In this document: positions 34,711-47,294 of the stretch, piece after piece
How the letters are laid out: every line of letters starts with the position of its first letter
Position numbering within the stretch: position 1 is the first letter of the stretch
Source of the DNA: Humulus lupulus
Taxonomy: Eukaryota; Streptophyta; Magnoliopsida; Rosales; Cannabaceae
Direction: 5' to 3'
NCBI RefSeq assembly: GCF_963169125.1
Contig: NC_084798.1
Span: 200,689,481-200,753,480 of the forward strand
Length of the DNA: 64,000 bases
Program-made: the position numbers and the translations under genes
Notes under the pieces: model-generated
Told to the model about the DNA's origin: nothing
The model's input: only the letters and a program-made list of their open reading frames with translations
The model's database searches: none

Positions 34711-36980
34711 TCAAGCTACACCAAAGTTCTTCACCTGAAACAAATTGTTATGATATTGTAACCATCATTTACATCATTGGTCTTGTATTGAGTTTTATCA
34801 AGATTTTTCGTACTAGTCTTGCTTTAGTTTAATTGTACAAATAGGGACACATAGGGCAACTATAAAATAGAAAAAGTGTTTACGCTCATAAATATTAGTG
34901 ACAACTTTCCTTTGTTAATTATATAATTTTAAGAAAACAAAAATTTTCCATTGTTAAAATGTAACTAAATTCTATATCTTCAAAAATTTGTTAATATTTA
35001 ATGTAAGGTAACTACAAACACAATAACAAACTTGTAATTGATCGTTACAGATTCAGAATGAACAAAAAAAAAAATTAACAAATTTGTTAAGATTTAATAT
35101 ATTGTAACTACAACAATGCATAAAACATATTAATAAATTTGTAATAGATCTTTACAGAACCAGAATATATTTGTAACATATTGTTACAAAACCATAATAT
35201 AGCTTAAAAATAATTTTAATGTATAAATTTATCTCCTACATCGAAAAAAGAAAATCAAACTACCGTACCAACTAGCAACTCTTTATAAAGAATTATAGAA
35301 TCAAAGCAAGCCATGAAATATTACAATCAAAGTAAGCTAACTCGTAGATACAATCACTAAGTCACCTACAAGGTATCACAACAGCCCAACATCATAGCAG
35401 AGTATCTCCTTTGCTAGCCCCAGCTAGCAAGCTGCATGTATCAACAACACACATATATAACAGATCGTTATCAGGGCCGGCCCTGAAAAAAAGTGGGCCT
35501 AAGACGGTTTTAATAAATTTGAAAAAAATGGGCCCTTTTGTATATGTAATTTTTTTTTTCTTTGAATTGTCTCACACGTGTTGGTCCAATTGGACCACTA
35601 CATTTATATTTATTTAAACTAATTGGGCCGGCTGGGAAGGAAAGGCTGCTGGGCCTTATTTAAAATTTTTTTTTCTTGAACACCAGCTGGGAAGGGGAAA
35701 GGCTGCTGGGTGGGCCTTATTTAAATTTTTTTTTCTTTGAACACACTTAAGAGTTTACATGATATTTTTGGGCCCTGGGTAGGGGTGGGCCCTAGGCACG
35801 GGCCTAGCCCGCCTATGCCCAGGGCCGGCCCTGATCGTTATAGATGAATAAGTATATTCTAAAAACTAATATCAAATACCAAAAAAGAAATGAAAGAAAA
35901 CTTGTCATCATCAGGAAACATACTTTATAAATATGTAACAGATCGCTATAGAAATAATATATTTAAATAGAAAATTCACAAAGGCTAAACATATCAAATT
36001 GAAGATAAGATTAGTACAGGAAGCACCAATAGAGCATGAAAAAAATTAGGGATACTCAATAAGAACTAAAACCCAAATAATAAAAAAAATGAAAATCAAG
36101 AGAAGGAAGCTTGAAACCCAAATAATCGAGCTCAAACCAATGAAAATGGCACCATGGAAGAGTACAAATGGTCAGATCACTAGGAAAAATGGAGAGAAAT
36201 GATTGAGAAAAGAGGAAAGATGGAGAGAATGAGAGAGAAAAGTAGAGAGATGATATAGGAATGGAGAAAGGGAATAAGTTTCTACACACATGGTATACTA
36301 CACTTTTTTCCTTTACTTTTTACCTTTATTTTTTTAAATAAGATTTTAAAAATCCTTCAAAAAATTTAAAGAACCGAATATTTTAAATAAGTTACCGTAT
36401 AAATGTAAGATACTGCATATTTCAGATTTTTTTAATCATACAGTGTATTTCGTAATTTTTTCAAAATAAAATGTTAGGGTTATCATTTATAGTATTTTGA
36501 ATTTGGTCTTATAGAATAAAACTTAAATTAAAATATATTGTGCTTTAATTAATTTACATCAATTACTATTTTTTTGTCAATAAAATATATTTTATTTTCT
36601 TTATAGACTTTAGTTTATGTTTCATATGTATTTATGAATTTGGGATATATTTGACAATAAATTTAAAAATCGTACATTACAAAAAAAAAAAAAAACTATT
36701 GTATTTTTTTGAAAGCCCAAGACGATATTAAAAGAAAAAAAAAGAGAGACCATAAAAATAATAATTAAGAAAAGTTAAAAGTTAGTTATTTAAAAAAAAT
36801 CATTATACTAAATTCAATTTAAAGGGAAAATCACAACGATATAATGATAAAATTAATTGTAAATAAACTCAAGTTTTTCTTTCATAACTAATACATTTAG
36901 TTACAAGATGATGATGTTAACATTTTTTAGCTATAAAATTTTCAGTTTTAATTACTTTTAATTTGATGTATGTATATATA
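34711..36980. other. Non-coding region with ATCGTTA-type repeats and a CT-rich stretch
   Basis: No gene was recognised. Diverged copies of GTAACAGATCGTTACAGA occur near 35033, 35140, 35180, 35462 and 35938. The stretch 36056-36290 is CT-rich on the - strand and resembles the untranslated leader of a transposon gene, but nothing was identified. A hAT-type element lies at 35472-35833. Confidence 0.45.
35472..35833. mobile_element. hAT-type miniature element, 362 bp
   Basis: Both ends are CAGGGCCGGCCCTG, itself a palindrome, and the 8-bp duplication ATCGTTAT flanks the element (35464-35471 and 35834-35841). An 8-bp duplication and CAGGG ends are typical of hAT elements. The interior has a tandem duplication of about 70 bases (GCTGGGAAGG, AAAGGCTGCTGGG, CTTATTTAAA) and no coding capacity. 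Confidence 0.9.
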
Positions 36981-37140
36981 GGGAAATTTCACTCTTTATG
37001 CATAATAATATCTATTATTACAAAAAAATACCACCACTATTAACTATTTCATTTTGATGCTAAACATTCCTCATCTACACAAAATACCCCTCTCATTTTC
37101 CTACCAATTTTGTTTTTTACATCTCATTTCTCTCTCTCTC
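36981..37140. repeat. Left terminal inverted repeat of the MULE
   Basis: Pairs with the complement of 62440-62600 over about 150 bases, strongest at TACCACCACTATT and ATTTTGATGCTAAACATTCC. A CT repeat follows at 37129-37143. Confidence 0.75.
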
Positions 37141-37459
37141 TCTCACATACAAAAAACCCCAAATTCCCGTCGAACCCAACCCTTGTCGAGCCCCAACCTC
37201 CGTCGAGCCCAACCCCCGTCGAGCATCTCAGGCAACCCATCTCCCCCATCTCACCTAACTCCATTGACCTCCATCTACCGAGACCCACGACAACACATTC
37301 CTTTCGAACCTGAGACTGACGATGCCGATTTCCTCCCATGGTGACGATCAAATGTTAGTTTTCGAACCCAACTCCATGTTTAATCGAAATATATGTTGAA
37401 TCTATGATCTGTGGAATGGGTTCGTTGATATTGTGGGATTTTTTTCTGGGTTTGAACCA

Positions 37460-37890
37460 GTGGATCGATAGGTTTGATACTTGTTTGATAGTAGGCTCGA
37501 TAAGGCAATATGAATGGTTCGATAGGTGCTCGATAGGATGAGTGTAAATTTCTCGATAGGTCTGTGGTATTAGATAAAACTAGATCGACAGGCTCGAAAG
37601 GAGCTCGACAGTGTATCGATAGTGTCGATAGTTTTAGGGATAATGTTGCTCGATAGGCTAAATTGTAACTCGATGCATGCTCGATGGTTCTTTATGTAGA
37701 CAAATTATGCTTTTCTCGATAAGCTCGACATGGCTTGATATTTTTAGGGATGATGTTGCTCAATAGGCTCGATTGTAGCTCGATCCGTGCTCGATGATTC
37801 TTTAGGTAGACAGATTATGATTTTCTCGATAGTGGCTTGATAGGGTTATGTTGTAGGTCGATGATAGCTCGATAGAGCTTGATGACAATG
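37460..37890 (+). repeat. TCGAT motif island 1 (MULE, left, + orientation)
   Basis: Seventeen TCGAT occurrences, mostly as CTCGATAGG, are packed into about 430 bases upstream of the Ulp1-like exon. Part of this is a tandem duplication with a 111-base period (TTTAGGGATAATGTTGCTCG at 37632, TTTAGGGATGATGTTGCTCA at 37743). Function unknown. Confidence 0.8.
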
Positions 37891-37985
37891 TTTACTTCAA
37901 CTTTCTTATGATTTATTTTTGAGTTTTTGCTCGATTCTATTTAACATTCTGTTTTTTTACCAATTATTTTCATGTGTCGATGCAG

Positions 37986-39107
37986 ATGTTGAAGTTTCTT
38001 GTTCCGTTTCAAGAACACTTTCCTGGCCGAGTCAAATATAGGGGTGGTAGGACTTTGGTCGATATTAAGAAAAGGTTTGTGGAGCTCGACCTGATAAAAA
38101 GGGCTAAGGAATCCCCTTTCAAGCAGTTCTTCTTGGCTTCAAAGTTTCATTTCTCAGGAGTTTTATACATGAGTTGATACTAAGGAAAATAGCAAGTTAA
38201 AAAGAAGACAAGGTGCATTTCTTTTTGGGCTCTGGTGACATGGTTGAATTTCCATTTTGCACCATCACAAGCAGAGTTGGATGAGTGTCTGGCCAGTGAC
38301 CGCTTAATAAAGGAGTATTTCAATAATGCTAAGAAAGCAAAACTCCTACAGTTGGACAATGCTTTCAAAACTTGGCCACGATCCTGAGGAGTTTGATGGG
38401 GAGGAGGATGCGGCCATGGATTTTGAGAAGGTGGTTGAGATAGTTTCTCAGGTTGCCCAGGTAGCGAATATTTTTTATAATGTTGTCCCTGAGGTGGAGG
38501 AGGTTGCAGGTCCAACCCCTCCCGCTTCCCTTTCTGTAGCCCAACCCCAACCCCCGTTCTAGCCGATATCAAAGAGTTGATGCAGCAGTTGGAGAGAGTT
38601 GAGGGTCGAGAAGAGACCCTCTTGAAGAACCAGTTAGTTATCATGGACGCAGTCAATCATATCCTGACATTTATTAAGGAACGACCAAGGGACTCCAGGG
38701 TAGATTCAGACTCAAAGTCATTGGATATTTCGGATGACTTTGAACTTGATTCAACCACTCCTCCCACCATTGTTGTGACACCTGATTCTACAACTCTGGG
38801 AGTCGCTATTGTCAACCCTGAGTAGGTGCATGAGGTTTAGTTTAAGAGGAAAAGACGCAGGCCAGAATGATTTGAGGACTACACTGATCCAATGAGGAAG
38901 AGTCCTCACACTGATCCAGCTGCAGATACAGAGGAGGAGTTGGTGCTCAACCCTCTCAAGAAGCTAAATGTCAAACAATATAGGACACTTTGCAAGTGGA
39001 TGCTTGGAGACATACCCAACAAGACTTCGAGGGATGTGAAGATAGGGTGTCACGATCCAACATAGTTTTTAACATGGAAGACACCCCTGTCGTGGCTCGA
39101 TGATAGG
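37986..39107 (+). pseudogene. Ulp1-like gene of the MULE, 5' part
   Basis: A splice acceptor (GATGCAG) precedes ATG at 37986. The readable parts are MLKFLVPFQEHFPGRVKYRG and ASKFHFSGVL (to 38177), then SQAELDECLASDRLIKEYF near 38268-38330. A low-complexity acidic and proline stretch follows, and MQQLERVEGREE onwards (38577-38825). The last piece, LKKLNVKQYRTLCKWMLGD, is near 38962-39020 and runs to a GGTAAGC donor at 39108. The N-terminal part resembles DUF1985, which often precedes a Ulp1 peptidase in plant transposon genes; this is a tentative match. Several stops and shifts occur. The peptidase domain itself is in the 3' part (55095-55826), on the far side of a 15.6-kb insertion in the intron. 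Confidence 0.65.
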
Positions 39108-39960
39108 GTAAGCTATTTATTTAAAATGGTAACAAATTCTTGTTAGGAACGAGTTTCCTAATACGCAGCGGAATGGTGATGGGGTTGGCCCAGTGTACAA
39201 CAAAAATTTTGTAACATATTTAAACTACCTTTAAATATGTGGATCCATTAATATACATACACTAATCATAAGCAAGTTAAGAATAGAAATCATACCTCTT
39301 GAAGCCTATCAAGTGTCCTTGCTATCTTTTCATATTTAGAATGATCTTCCTATCCAAGCCGCTCCCAGGTACTCACACCAAGATCTTCCAAAGCGTTCTC
39401 TACACCTCAAGAAGTGTGTGGGCACTTAGAGAATGAATGATAGTTTATATGTGATTCTACTTGATGTACTCAACACATGAGATCAAGATAATAGGCCTGA
39501 GAATTTGTTCTTTATTTTTCAGGGAGAGAAAAACTATTGTTCTATTTTTCACAGAGCGAAAACTATTTCTTAGTTTTCTGAGATTGGTTATTTGTATATT
39601 TTCTCATCAGTCACACTTAAAAGAAAATATTCAAATTTTAAAAAAAAATCTGTAACCAACTTACTATTTACATTTTAATTAATTGATTATTTTACTAATG
39701 AAAATATCCAAAAACTAAATTTTTTGAATTATCCATTAATTAATTTATTAAATAAATAAAAATGAAAATCCTATCCCTGAAAATAGTAGTACATGCCACA
39801 CACAGTCCATGGACTGTGTACACGTGTAGCATCCCTATTTTTAGGGATGTTGGTTTTTTCAATTTTTATTTAATTATTTATTCAAACTTCTTTGTGAGAT
39901 AAGATCTAACAACCTCATAACTAATTCAAATTTGAATTAAATATATTTTTAACTAATTAT

Positions 39961-40889
39961 TGTTATCCCCATTTCCTGCATGGACTCGGGACCTTTGTCC
40001 AGGCCCATTGTCAGGGGCTGTGTAAGCATGCAGGCCCGACCCAAGGCCTCTTGGTACGGAAATGTCCGAGAGGAGGGGTATAAGCCGAGGGTGCATGTCT
40101 GGGCCCATTTGAGGGGTCTGGCATGGCCCTCCGGGTTCCGTCCTCCGGGACGGTCGTCCGGGTGATGTGCAGATCATTCGAACCCCCCACGACATACGCG
40201 TCCTGGTCCCAGACCCTGGTACGGTCCGGGTCTGTGGTAAATGAAGAGGGACAGAGGTAAACGAACCCGGATCAACTCATCTTCGGTTAGAGGGGTCAAG
40301 CGTCCAGGACCCTGAAGCCGCCTCACTCCGCGTGGGCGTTGTCCCCACTTTTCACCTGCAGAAAAGGCCACCTTGGGATTGCACGCCGTTGTTTCAGGTC
40401 TGCGCTGCCAAGTACTCTGACTGGTCTTGTCTCCTGAATCTGCCTCGTAACTCGAAGTGTCCAGACCAAAAGCACTGTTTTGTCGGGCGAGATATAGCTC
40501 TTGAGTCAACTTATTGGGCCTTAGCTGGTCTGGAATTCACGTATGTTGTATCTTTTGTATTGGGCTTCCACTAGAAAGGCCAAGAATATCCGTATCTCTG
40601 ATGGGCCCGGGTCGTACCCGGCCCAGACCCAATGTTCCCATAAGCCTATAAGTACAGGCTACAGAACACTGTAAAAAGGATCTCTCTTCAACTAAGATAC
40701 AATTACTCTGTCAAAATACAGAGAGGAACTCCATTGTAAAAGGTTTTTCAAGCTCTAATACTATAGACTCGTGGGCTAAGGCTCGTTAACGCCCCAAACA
40801 CGTAAAAACCCCGTGTTAATCTTCTACTGTCATTACTATTACCCTTAAATAATATTTATTAATATAGTTACCAAAAATCTCGGTTAACA
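39961..40889 (+). repeat. 5' LTR of the Tat element
   Basis: 929 bases, TGTTATCCCC to CGGTTAACA. A TATA box (TATAAGTA, 40647-40654) is followed by GCTACAGAACAC and an R-U5 part with CTCGTGGGCTAAGG. Confidence 0.93.
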
Positions 40890-40891
40890 GT

Positions 40892-40910
40892 TTGGTGCTT
40901 TCATTGAGAG
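40892..40910 (+). other. Primer-binding site of the Tat element
   Basis: TTGGTGCTTTCATTGAGAG lies three bases after the 5' LTR. It is the same motif as in the Reina-like element at 27442. Confidence 0.75.
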
Positions 40911-40948
40911 ATGAAGGAAGCTAGTGCTAACGTCAAGCCTTTACTACA

Positions 40949-43130
40949 ATGGTGAACACACGACACACAACCTTCGACCCTAGCAATCCAGAGCACGGCA
41001 ACAGAGACCCGTTGCCTTCACATCATCTCCCTCAAGATCTGCCCGAGAACGCGCCTCCTCAAACATCTCACCATGACGAGTCACAAGACTACGAGGGTGG
41101 GACAGAATACGAAGAGGAGAACGAGGAGGAATATTATGAAGAGGAAAATGAGGGGGAGTACCACGACGAAGCTGCAGATCCCGAGACCCCCGAAGGAGAG
41201 CCTGACCAGCAAGACTTGGAGGTGACTAGACTAAGGCAGCAAGTCCTGGATTAGGAAGCCAGGATCGCTGAGCAAGCGGAGGCGCATCGACGGATGCAAG
41301 AGTCTCTCCAAGCCCTGCAGGCACTCATAGTCGCGCAGGGTCCGGCAGCCAATCCCGCAACTGGCCCACTTTCAGAAGCGTAGCAGCCTGCTCCACAAGA
41401 GCGACCTGGTGTCCTCGAAGGAGCCAGCCCCGCCCCTCCCCAGGAGCCTTTTCCTGAGTCAGCTCCAGGAAACCCGAGCAGGGAGAGAAAGAAGGCCGGT
41501 GGAAAGACCCGAGAAAAGACCACCCCCGTCGCAAAAGCTGGGACCCGTTCCCGTCCGCTCCCTAGGAAAGAGAGGTGTGCCCCGTCCCAGGACGAGGCCA
41601 CCCGATCGATCCGCAGGGGACGCGGCCGCGGAACGTACAGGCCCGGCATGCCCCAGGGCGAGACGGGCGGGAAAGATCTTTCCACCCAAGTGCCTCGGTT
41701 AACAAGAACCGTCGGGAACGACCTCGCCGCGAGGAACGTCATGCACTCAGTTCAGGGGACGACACTTCCCGGATAGACTTACGCGATGGACTGAACACTC
41801 GGAAGGAGCGGGCCCGCAAGGAAAAGATCCTCCCCCGAGATGGCGACCTCAGGAACAACATCAACGACAGGAGGAATGAGAGAATCCCCCTGGAAGATGG
41901 CACGGCCAGGCAGCTCATGGAGCAGATGGCCGCGTTGAAAAAGGTCACGGATCGCCTGGTCCGCAAGCAAGAAGGCGCGGACACCGACTCTGACGAAGAG
42001 GATAAAGAGCCCTGCGCAAGGCACATCCTGGACGCCATACTCCCCAAGGGGTTCAAGATGCCAAACCTCACTGCCTATACTGGAAACACCGACCCCAGGG
42101 ACCATTTATACCGATACAACTGGCTCATGACAGTGGCCCATGTCAGTGACGACGGCAAGTGCCTCTGCTTCTCGATCACTCTGGGCGGTCCCGCCGAAGA
42201 TTGGTGGAAGAGACTTAAGCCGGGATCCATCCAATCCTGGTCCGGGCTGCAGTCAGCGTTTCGCAAGCAGTTCGTGGCCGCCATGAGGATGGATATGTAG
42301 ATCAGCACTCTCGCGAACGTCAAGCAACTACCCGCGGAGACACTGAGGGCCTGCATCCAGTGCTTTACTGAAGAAGCCTCCAAGACGAAAGTGGACGACG
42401 GAAAGCGCCTGGTGGCACTGCTGTCCGAAATCCGGGCTGGGTCCCCCCTTTGGGATGACATGCAGCGTTGCAAGGCCGCTACCCTGGAAGAGTTCATCAG
42501 GAGGGCCCAAGGATTCATCAACTGGGAGGAAGCCCAGATCCAGGCCTTCGGGTGGCCCCCGGCTCCTCATCCCGTCCCCCAGACGTTCCCGGGATATGGG
42601 GGACAGTTCCCGGCCCAGTCCTACACCGCGCCCCCCATTGCCCCGGGACCAGCCATCGCGCCTGGGGTCAGTTACACCCCTACGGTGTACGGCCCTGCCA
42701 CTTCGGGATACGCTTCGGCCCAATCCACCCACTTCTCCGGTTACGACGTCGCGCCGGCAGGACACAGCATGGCCCCTATCGGGGCCCAGCAGTCACAGAC
42801 GGGAATGACTGAGGCGTGTGTGAACCCCTCCTGGGGGAAGTGATCGGGCAAAGGCCACAACCGGCCCGAGCCGGTCAAGAAGGGGAAGAGGGGCTACGAG
42901 CCCCAATATTCAGAATACACCAACCTGGTGGACACCATGGAGAACCTCTATCTGGCAACAGAAAGGGCGGTTCACTACTGGAAGCCTAGCCCCATGTTCA
43001 AAGGAGGAAGGAATCCAAGAGACACCATCAAAAGGTGAGCTTATCACAAGGATGTGGACCACACCACCGATGAATGCCGGTAGCTCAAGGATGAGATTGA
43101 AAATCTCATCAAGCCGGGGCACCTCCACCA
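40949..43130 (+). pseudogene. gag of the Tat element
   Basis: The ATG at 40949 follows the primer site by about 40 bases and opens MVNTRHTTFDPSNPEHGN, then a highly acidic stretch. A TAG at 41252 and another near 41380 interrupt it. A basic, arginine-rich linker follows. The capsid segment is at about 42020-42300 (ILPKGFKMPNLTAYTGNTDP, PAEDWWKRLKPGSIQSW), with a TAG at 42298, and continues as PAETLRACIQCFTEEASK and EEFIRRAQGFINWEEAQ. A proline, glycine and tyrosine-rich tail runs to a TGA at 42841. A further part continues (YTNLVDTMENLYLATERA, TTDECRxLKDEIENL), which resembles a nucleocapsid region. Most stops can be derived from CAG, CGA or TGG by C-to-T change. Confidence 0.85.
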
Positions 43131-43293
43131 GTGGGTAAGGATGCCCGTGGGAGTCCCGGGCCTGTCAGCAGGCCCCAGAAAACCCGCAGTCCCGGGAACG
43201 ACTCAGGCGTACCCGCCCCAGTGAGGGTATGCGCAGGGACCCCGGGCGCAGGCCCCTCAGGGGGCCCCCATCGCGCAGGTTCCCGGCCCCGGA

Positions 43294-46200
43294 ATGCCTT
43301 ACCCCTTAGGGGCAGCACCCCCTCGAGTTGACGGACATGTGGCCACCATCTCGGGTGGACCTCACCTGGGAGGGCCATCCAGGAATGATCAAAAGTGCTA
43401 CCTAAGCGAGCTGGACCACGATCAGGAGGTGTGTGCCCTTGTCCAGTCTTCGGCTCAGCGCCCTAAGTTGATGGACCTCCCCATCACCTTCACAGAGGGT
43501 GACGCCCGCAATGTCCACTTTTCGCACCACGACCCGCTGATCATAGATGCTCAAATCACCAATAAGTTGGTGTCCCGCATGTTGGTGGACGACGGGAGCT
43601 CCGTCAACCTGTTGTTCAAGCCCGCCTTCACCGCCATTGGCTTGACTGACGCGCATCTGGCATCATTTCCGACCCAGATTTATGGCTTCAACGGAGATGC
43701 ACTTCTCCCCATGGGAAAGATCCAGCTTCCGGTTACGCTGGGGAGTGAATTGCAGCACTCATTCAAGTTTTGCACCTTTGTAGTGGTGGACTGCCCCACC
43801 GCTTACAACGTCATCTTTGGCCGGCCTGCATTGGTCGAGTTCGGAGCCATCACCTCCATCCGCCATCTTTGCATGAAGTTCCCATGCGACAACGGAGGGG
43901 TAGGGACTGTCCGGGGAGACCAGAAGAGCGCCCGAAAGTGCTACCATGTGTCAGCCCGGCCCATATACATGATCCGGGAAGAGCCCGTTGAGGACTTCGT
44001 CGAACCAATTCCCCTCCCGCCTGCTGAGAGGTTGGTCCAGGACGAGGATGACCTGGACCCACGGATAGGGGACGACCGCGTCCTGGAACCAATGGACGAG
44101 ATATAAGAGGTGTGCATCAGCGAAACCGATCCGACCTGGATCATCCAAGTCGGGAAAAGTCTGCCGACAGATGTTCGGGCCGCCATCATTGCTTAAGTTA
44201 AGGGAAACCATGATATCCTGGCTGGTCCCACTCAGACATGACTGGGATCAACCACAATATCATTTTCCACGCGTTAAGTATTGACCTAAATGTGACCCCG
44301 GTCCGCCAGAAACGCAGGCCTTTGGGGACGGAGAGGGCTGAGGCCCTTAAGCTGAAGGTTGAGAAGCTGTCTTCCATCAACTTCATATGCGAGGCAGTGT
44401 ACCCCGTGTGGCTGGCCAATCCCGTCTTGGTGCCGAAACCAAACGGGACGTGGAGAACATGCATCGACTTCACGGACCTCAACAAAGCCTGTCCGAAGGA
44501 CTGTTTCCCGCTCCCCCGGATCGACCAAATGGTGGATGCTACGTCCGGATACGAGATCTTGAGCTTCATGGATGCTTACTCTGGCTACAATCAGATCTCT
44601 ATGCATGTGGCAGATCAGGAGCACACTAGTTTTCAAACCAACAAGGGAATCTACTGCTACATAGTCATGCCTTTCAGGCTGAAGAATGCCAGAGCAACTT
44701 ACCAAAGGCTCGTCAATCGAATGTTTCGGGCCCAGTTAGGGCGAAACATGGAGGTATACATCGATGATATGCTGGTCAAGTCCAAGACGTCCCGGAACCA
44801 TTCGGATGACCTGGCGGAGGCTTTCGCAGTCATCTGGAAGTACGGGATGAAGCTGAATCCCAAAAAGTGCACTTTCGGCGTGGCCTCCGGGAAGTTCCTG
44901 GGCTTCATAGTGAGTTTTCCGGGGAATAGAAGCCAATCCAGATAAGATCAAGGCACTGATTGACATGGCCTCTCCCCGGAAGCACAAGGATGTACAAAGC
45001 CTGACGGGGCGAATAGCCGCCTTGAGCCGCTTCGTTTCCAAAGCCATGGACAAGTGCGTCCCGTTCTTCAATGTCCTTCGGGGAAGCCAGCGTTTCGAAT
45101 GGTCACCCGAATGCGAAGTGGCCTTTCGTAAGCTGAAAGAGCACTTGGCCCAAGCCTCAATCCTGGTAAAACCGGTAGAAGGGGAGCCCTTGTATCTATA
45201 CCTGGCCGTGACTGAGCACGCGATCAGCGTCGCGTTGGTACGAGAGGAAGAAAGGGCCCAGCTCCCGGTATACTATGTAAGCAAGCGATTGCTGGACGCT
45301 GAGCCTCGGTACCCATTGATCGAAAAGCTGACTTTCTGCCTGCTGATGGCATCCCGAAAGCTTCGACCTTACTTTCAGGCCCACGCCATAAAGGTCCTAA
45401 CCAACCATTCCCTGCGGCAGGTGATACAAAAGCCCGAGTCATCGGGAAGACTCCTGAAGTGGGCCATGGAGCTGAGCCAGTTCGATATATCCTACGCCCC
45501 TAGGGCGTCCATCAAGGGACAGGCCCTGGCCGATTTCATCTTTGAGTGTTCCGGGGTGCCTCCGGAAGAAAATATTCCCGAAGCCCCCGCGGCGCTAGTA
45601 TGGAAAGTCTTCGTGGACGGAGCCTCGAATGAGAACGGGGCCGGGATCATCTTGGTATCACCGCAGGGGCACCAATTACAAAATGCCCTCCGTTTCCAGT
45701 TCAAGGCGTCAAATAACGAAGTGGAGCATGAAGCTGTCCTAGTCGGGCTGCGTTTGGCCCGGGAGGTAGGGGCAGCAAACCTGGAAATCTACAACGATTC
45801 CCAGCTAGTTGTCAGACAAATCTCGGGGGAATATCAGACTAAAGGAGAGAGAATGGCGGACTACGTAACTCAAACGAGGGAAATGCTACAGGCATTCACA
45901 ACACATTCCATCTGCCAAATCCCTCGGGAGCAAAATGTCTTCGCAGATACACTAGCGAAACTGGCCACCGACGCCGAGACAGAGCTAGTCGAGCTGGTCC
46001 CCGTCAACCATCTCCCCGTCCTAAGCATCAGGGCCCCCGTGGTCCACACCGTCGATCACTCCACTTCCTAGATGGGACCGCTCATCCCCTACCTGTCTGC
46101 CGGGGAAGTTCCAAACTACCGGGCCGTAGCAAGGAAACTCCAGTACCAAGTCCACCGATATGTCATGATGGACGGAAAACTCTATCGTCGGGGTTTATCC

Positions 46201-47294
46201 ATGCCTTACCTCAGGTGTGTGTCCGGGACTGAGTTGAGCGCCATCATGCATGAAGTGCACGAAGGTTTTTGCGGAGATCACACTACCGGGCCCAACCTAT
46301 CCAAGAAGATCCTGCGCCAAGGGTACTTTTGGCCAACCATGAAGAAAGACTGTATTGACTACGTCCGCAAGTGCGAACAGTGCCAGAGGTACGCGAAGGT
46401 CCCACGGGCCCCCCCGACAGAGATAACCTTGACGAATAGCCCCTGGCCCTTCGCAGTGTGGGGGATCGATCTCGTCGGATCTCTCCTGACCGGGAAAGGA
46501 GGGGTAAAGTTTGCCATCGTAGCCGTGGACTATTACACGAAGTGGGTTGAGGCGGAGCCCATGAACACAATCACTTCCAAAAGGGCCTTAGATTTCGTCA
46601 TCAATAACATAGTGTGTCGGTATGGCCTCCCCTACAAAATCGTGTCCGAAAACGGGAAGCAGTTTGACAGCGCCCACTTCATGGATTTTTGCGAAAGGCA
46701 CGGTATAGTGAAGAGCTTCCCGCGGTTGCCAGGCCCCAGGAAAATGGGCAGGAAGAAGCCGTGAACAAAATCCTGAAGGGGACGCTGAAGAAAAAACTCC
46801 AGGCCTATAAGAGAAAATGGCCCGAGGAACTGCCCCGCGTATTATGGGCTTACCGGACGACCGAGAGGATGTCAACCGGACACACCCCCTACTTTATGGT
46901 CTATGGATGCGAAGCCGTCATCCCAATCGAAACGACTGTCCTGTCCCACCGACGTGACACGTATGATCCCGCCGAGAACCATGCCTTACTCCAAGAATCA
47001 CTAGATCTCATCGAAGAGATCCAGGAAGAGTCGCAGGTGCAGCTGAAGATGTACCAAGGCAAGATCGCGCGGCACTTCAACTCCAAAGTCAAGAGCCGTA
47101 AGTTTGGAACCGACGACTTGGTCTTGCGAAGAGTCTTCCCTACTACTCAAGATCCGGGAGTGGGGGTTCTGGGCCCAAATTGGGAGGGGCCATATGAGAT
47201 CCAACACGAGGTGTGCCCCGGAACATACCGCTTAAAGCAGCTCGATGGCTCGGAAGTCCCGCGAGCCTGGAATGCGGAGCATCTCCGTAAATAG
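43294..47294 (+). pseudogene. pol of the Tat element with two RNase H domains
   Basis: Protease: about 43500-43900, with LVDDGSSVNLLF, where DDGS stands for the usual DTGS-type site. Reverse transcriptase: 44238-44945, with LVPKPNGTWRTCIDFTDLNK, FMDAYSGYNQI and the YIDDMLVKS box. A frameshift lies near 44915. The first, Gypsy-type RNase H is near 45170-45420 (AVTEHAISVALVREEE, YYVSKRLLDAEPRYP). The second, archaeal-type RNase H is near 45600-45980 (WKVFVDGASNENGAGI, NNEVEHEAVLVGL, IYNDSQLVV, NVFADTLAKLA). A TAG at 46069 is followed by integrase: HHCC region (MHEVHEGFCGDH, CEQCQR), core WGIDLVG and VSENGKQF (D to E at the second acidic position). After a frameshift near 46715 come EAVNKILKG and the C-terminal domain to the TAG at 47292. 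A TAA stands at 44104. Confidence 0.9.

Noticed and set aside
36056..36289. CT-rich - strand frame as a gene
   Set aside because: Low-complexity leader-like sequence; no protein similarity recognised.
38180..38656. A 158-codon - strand frame
   Set aside because: It is the complement of the Ulp1-like gene region and matches no family I recognise.
41251..42521. Long - strand frames opposite the Tat gag
   Set aside because: GC-rich antisense shadows of gag without recognisable domains.
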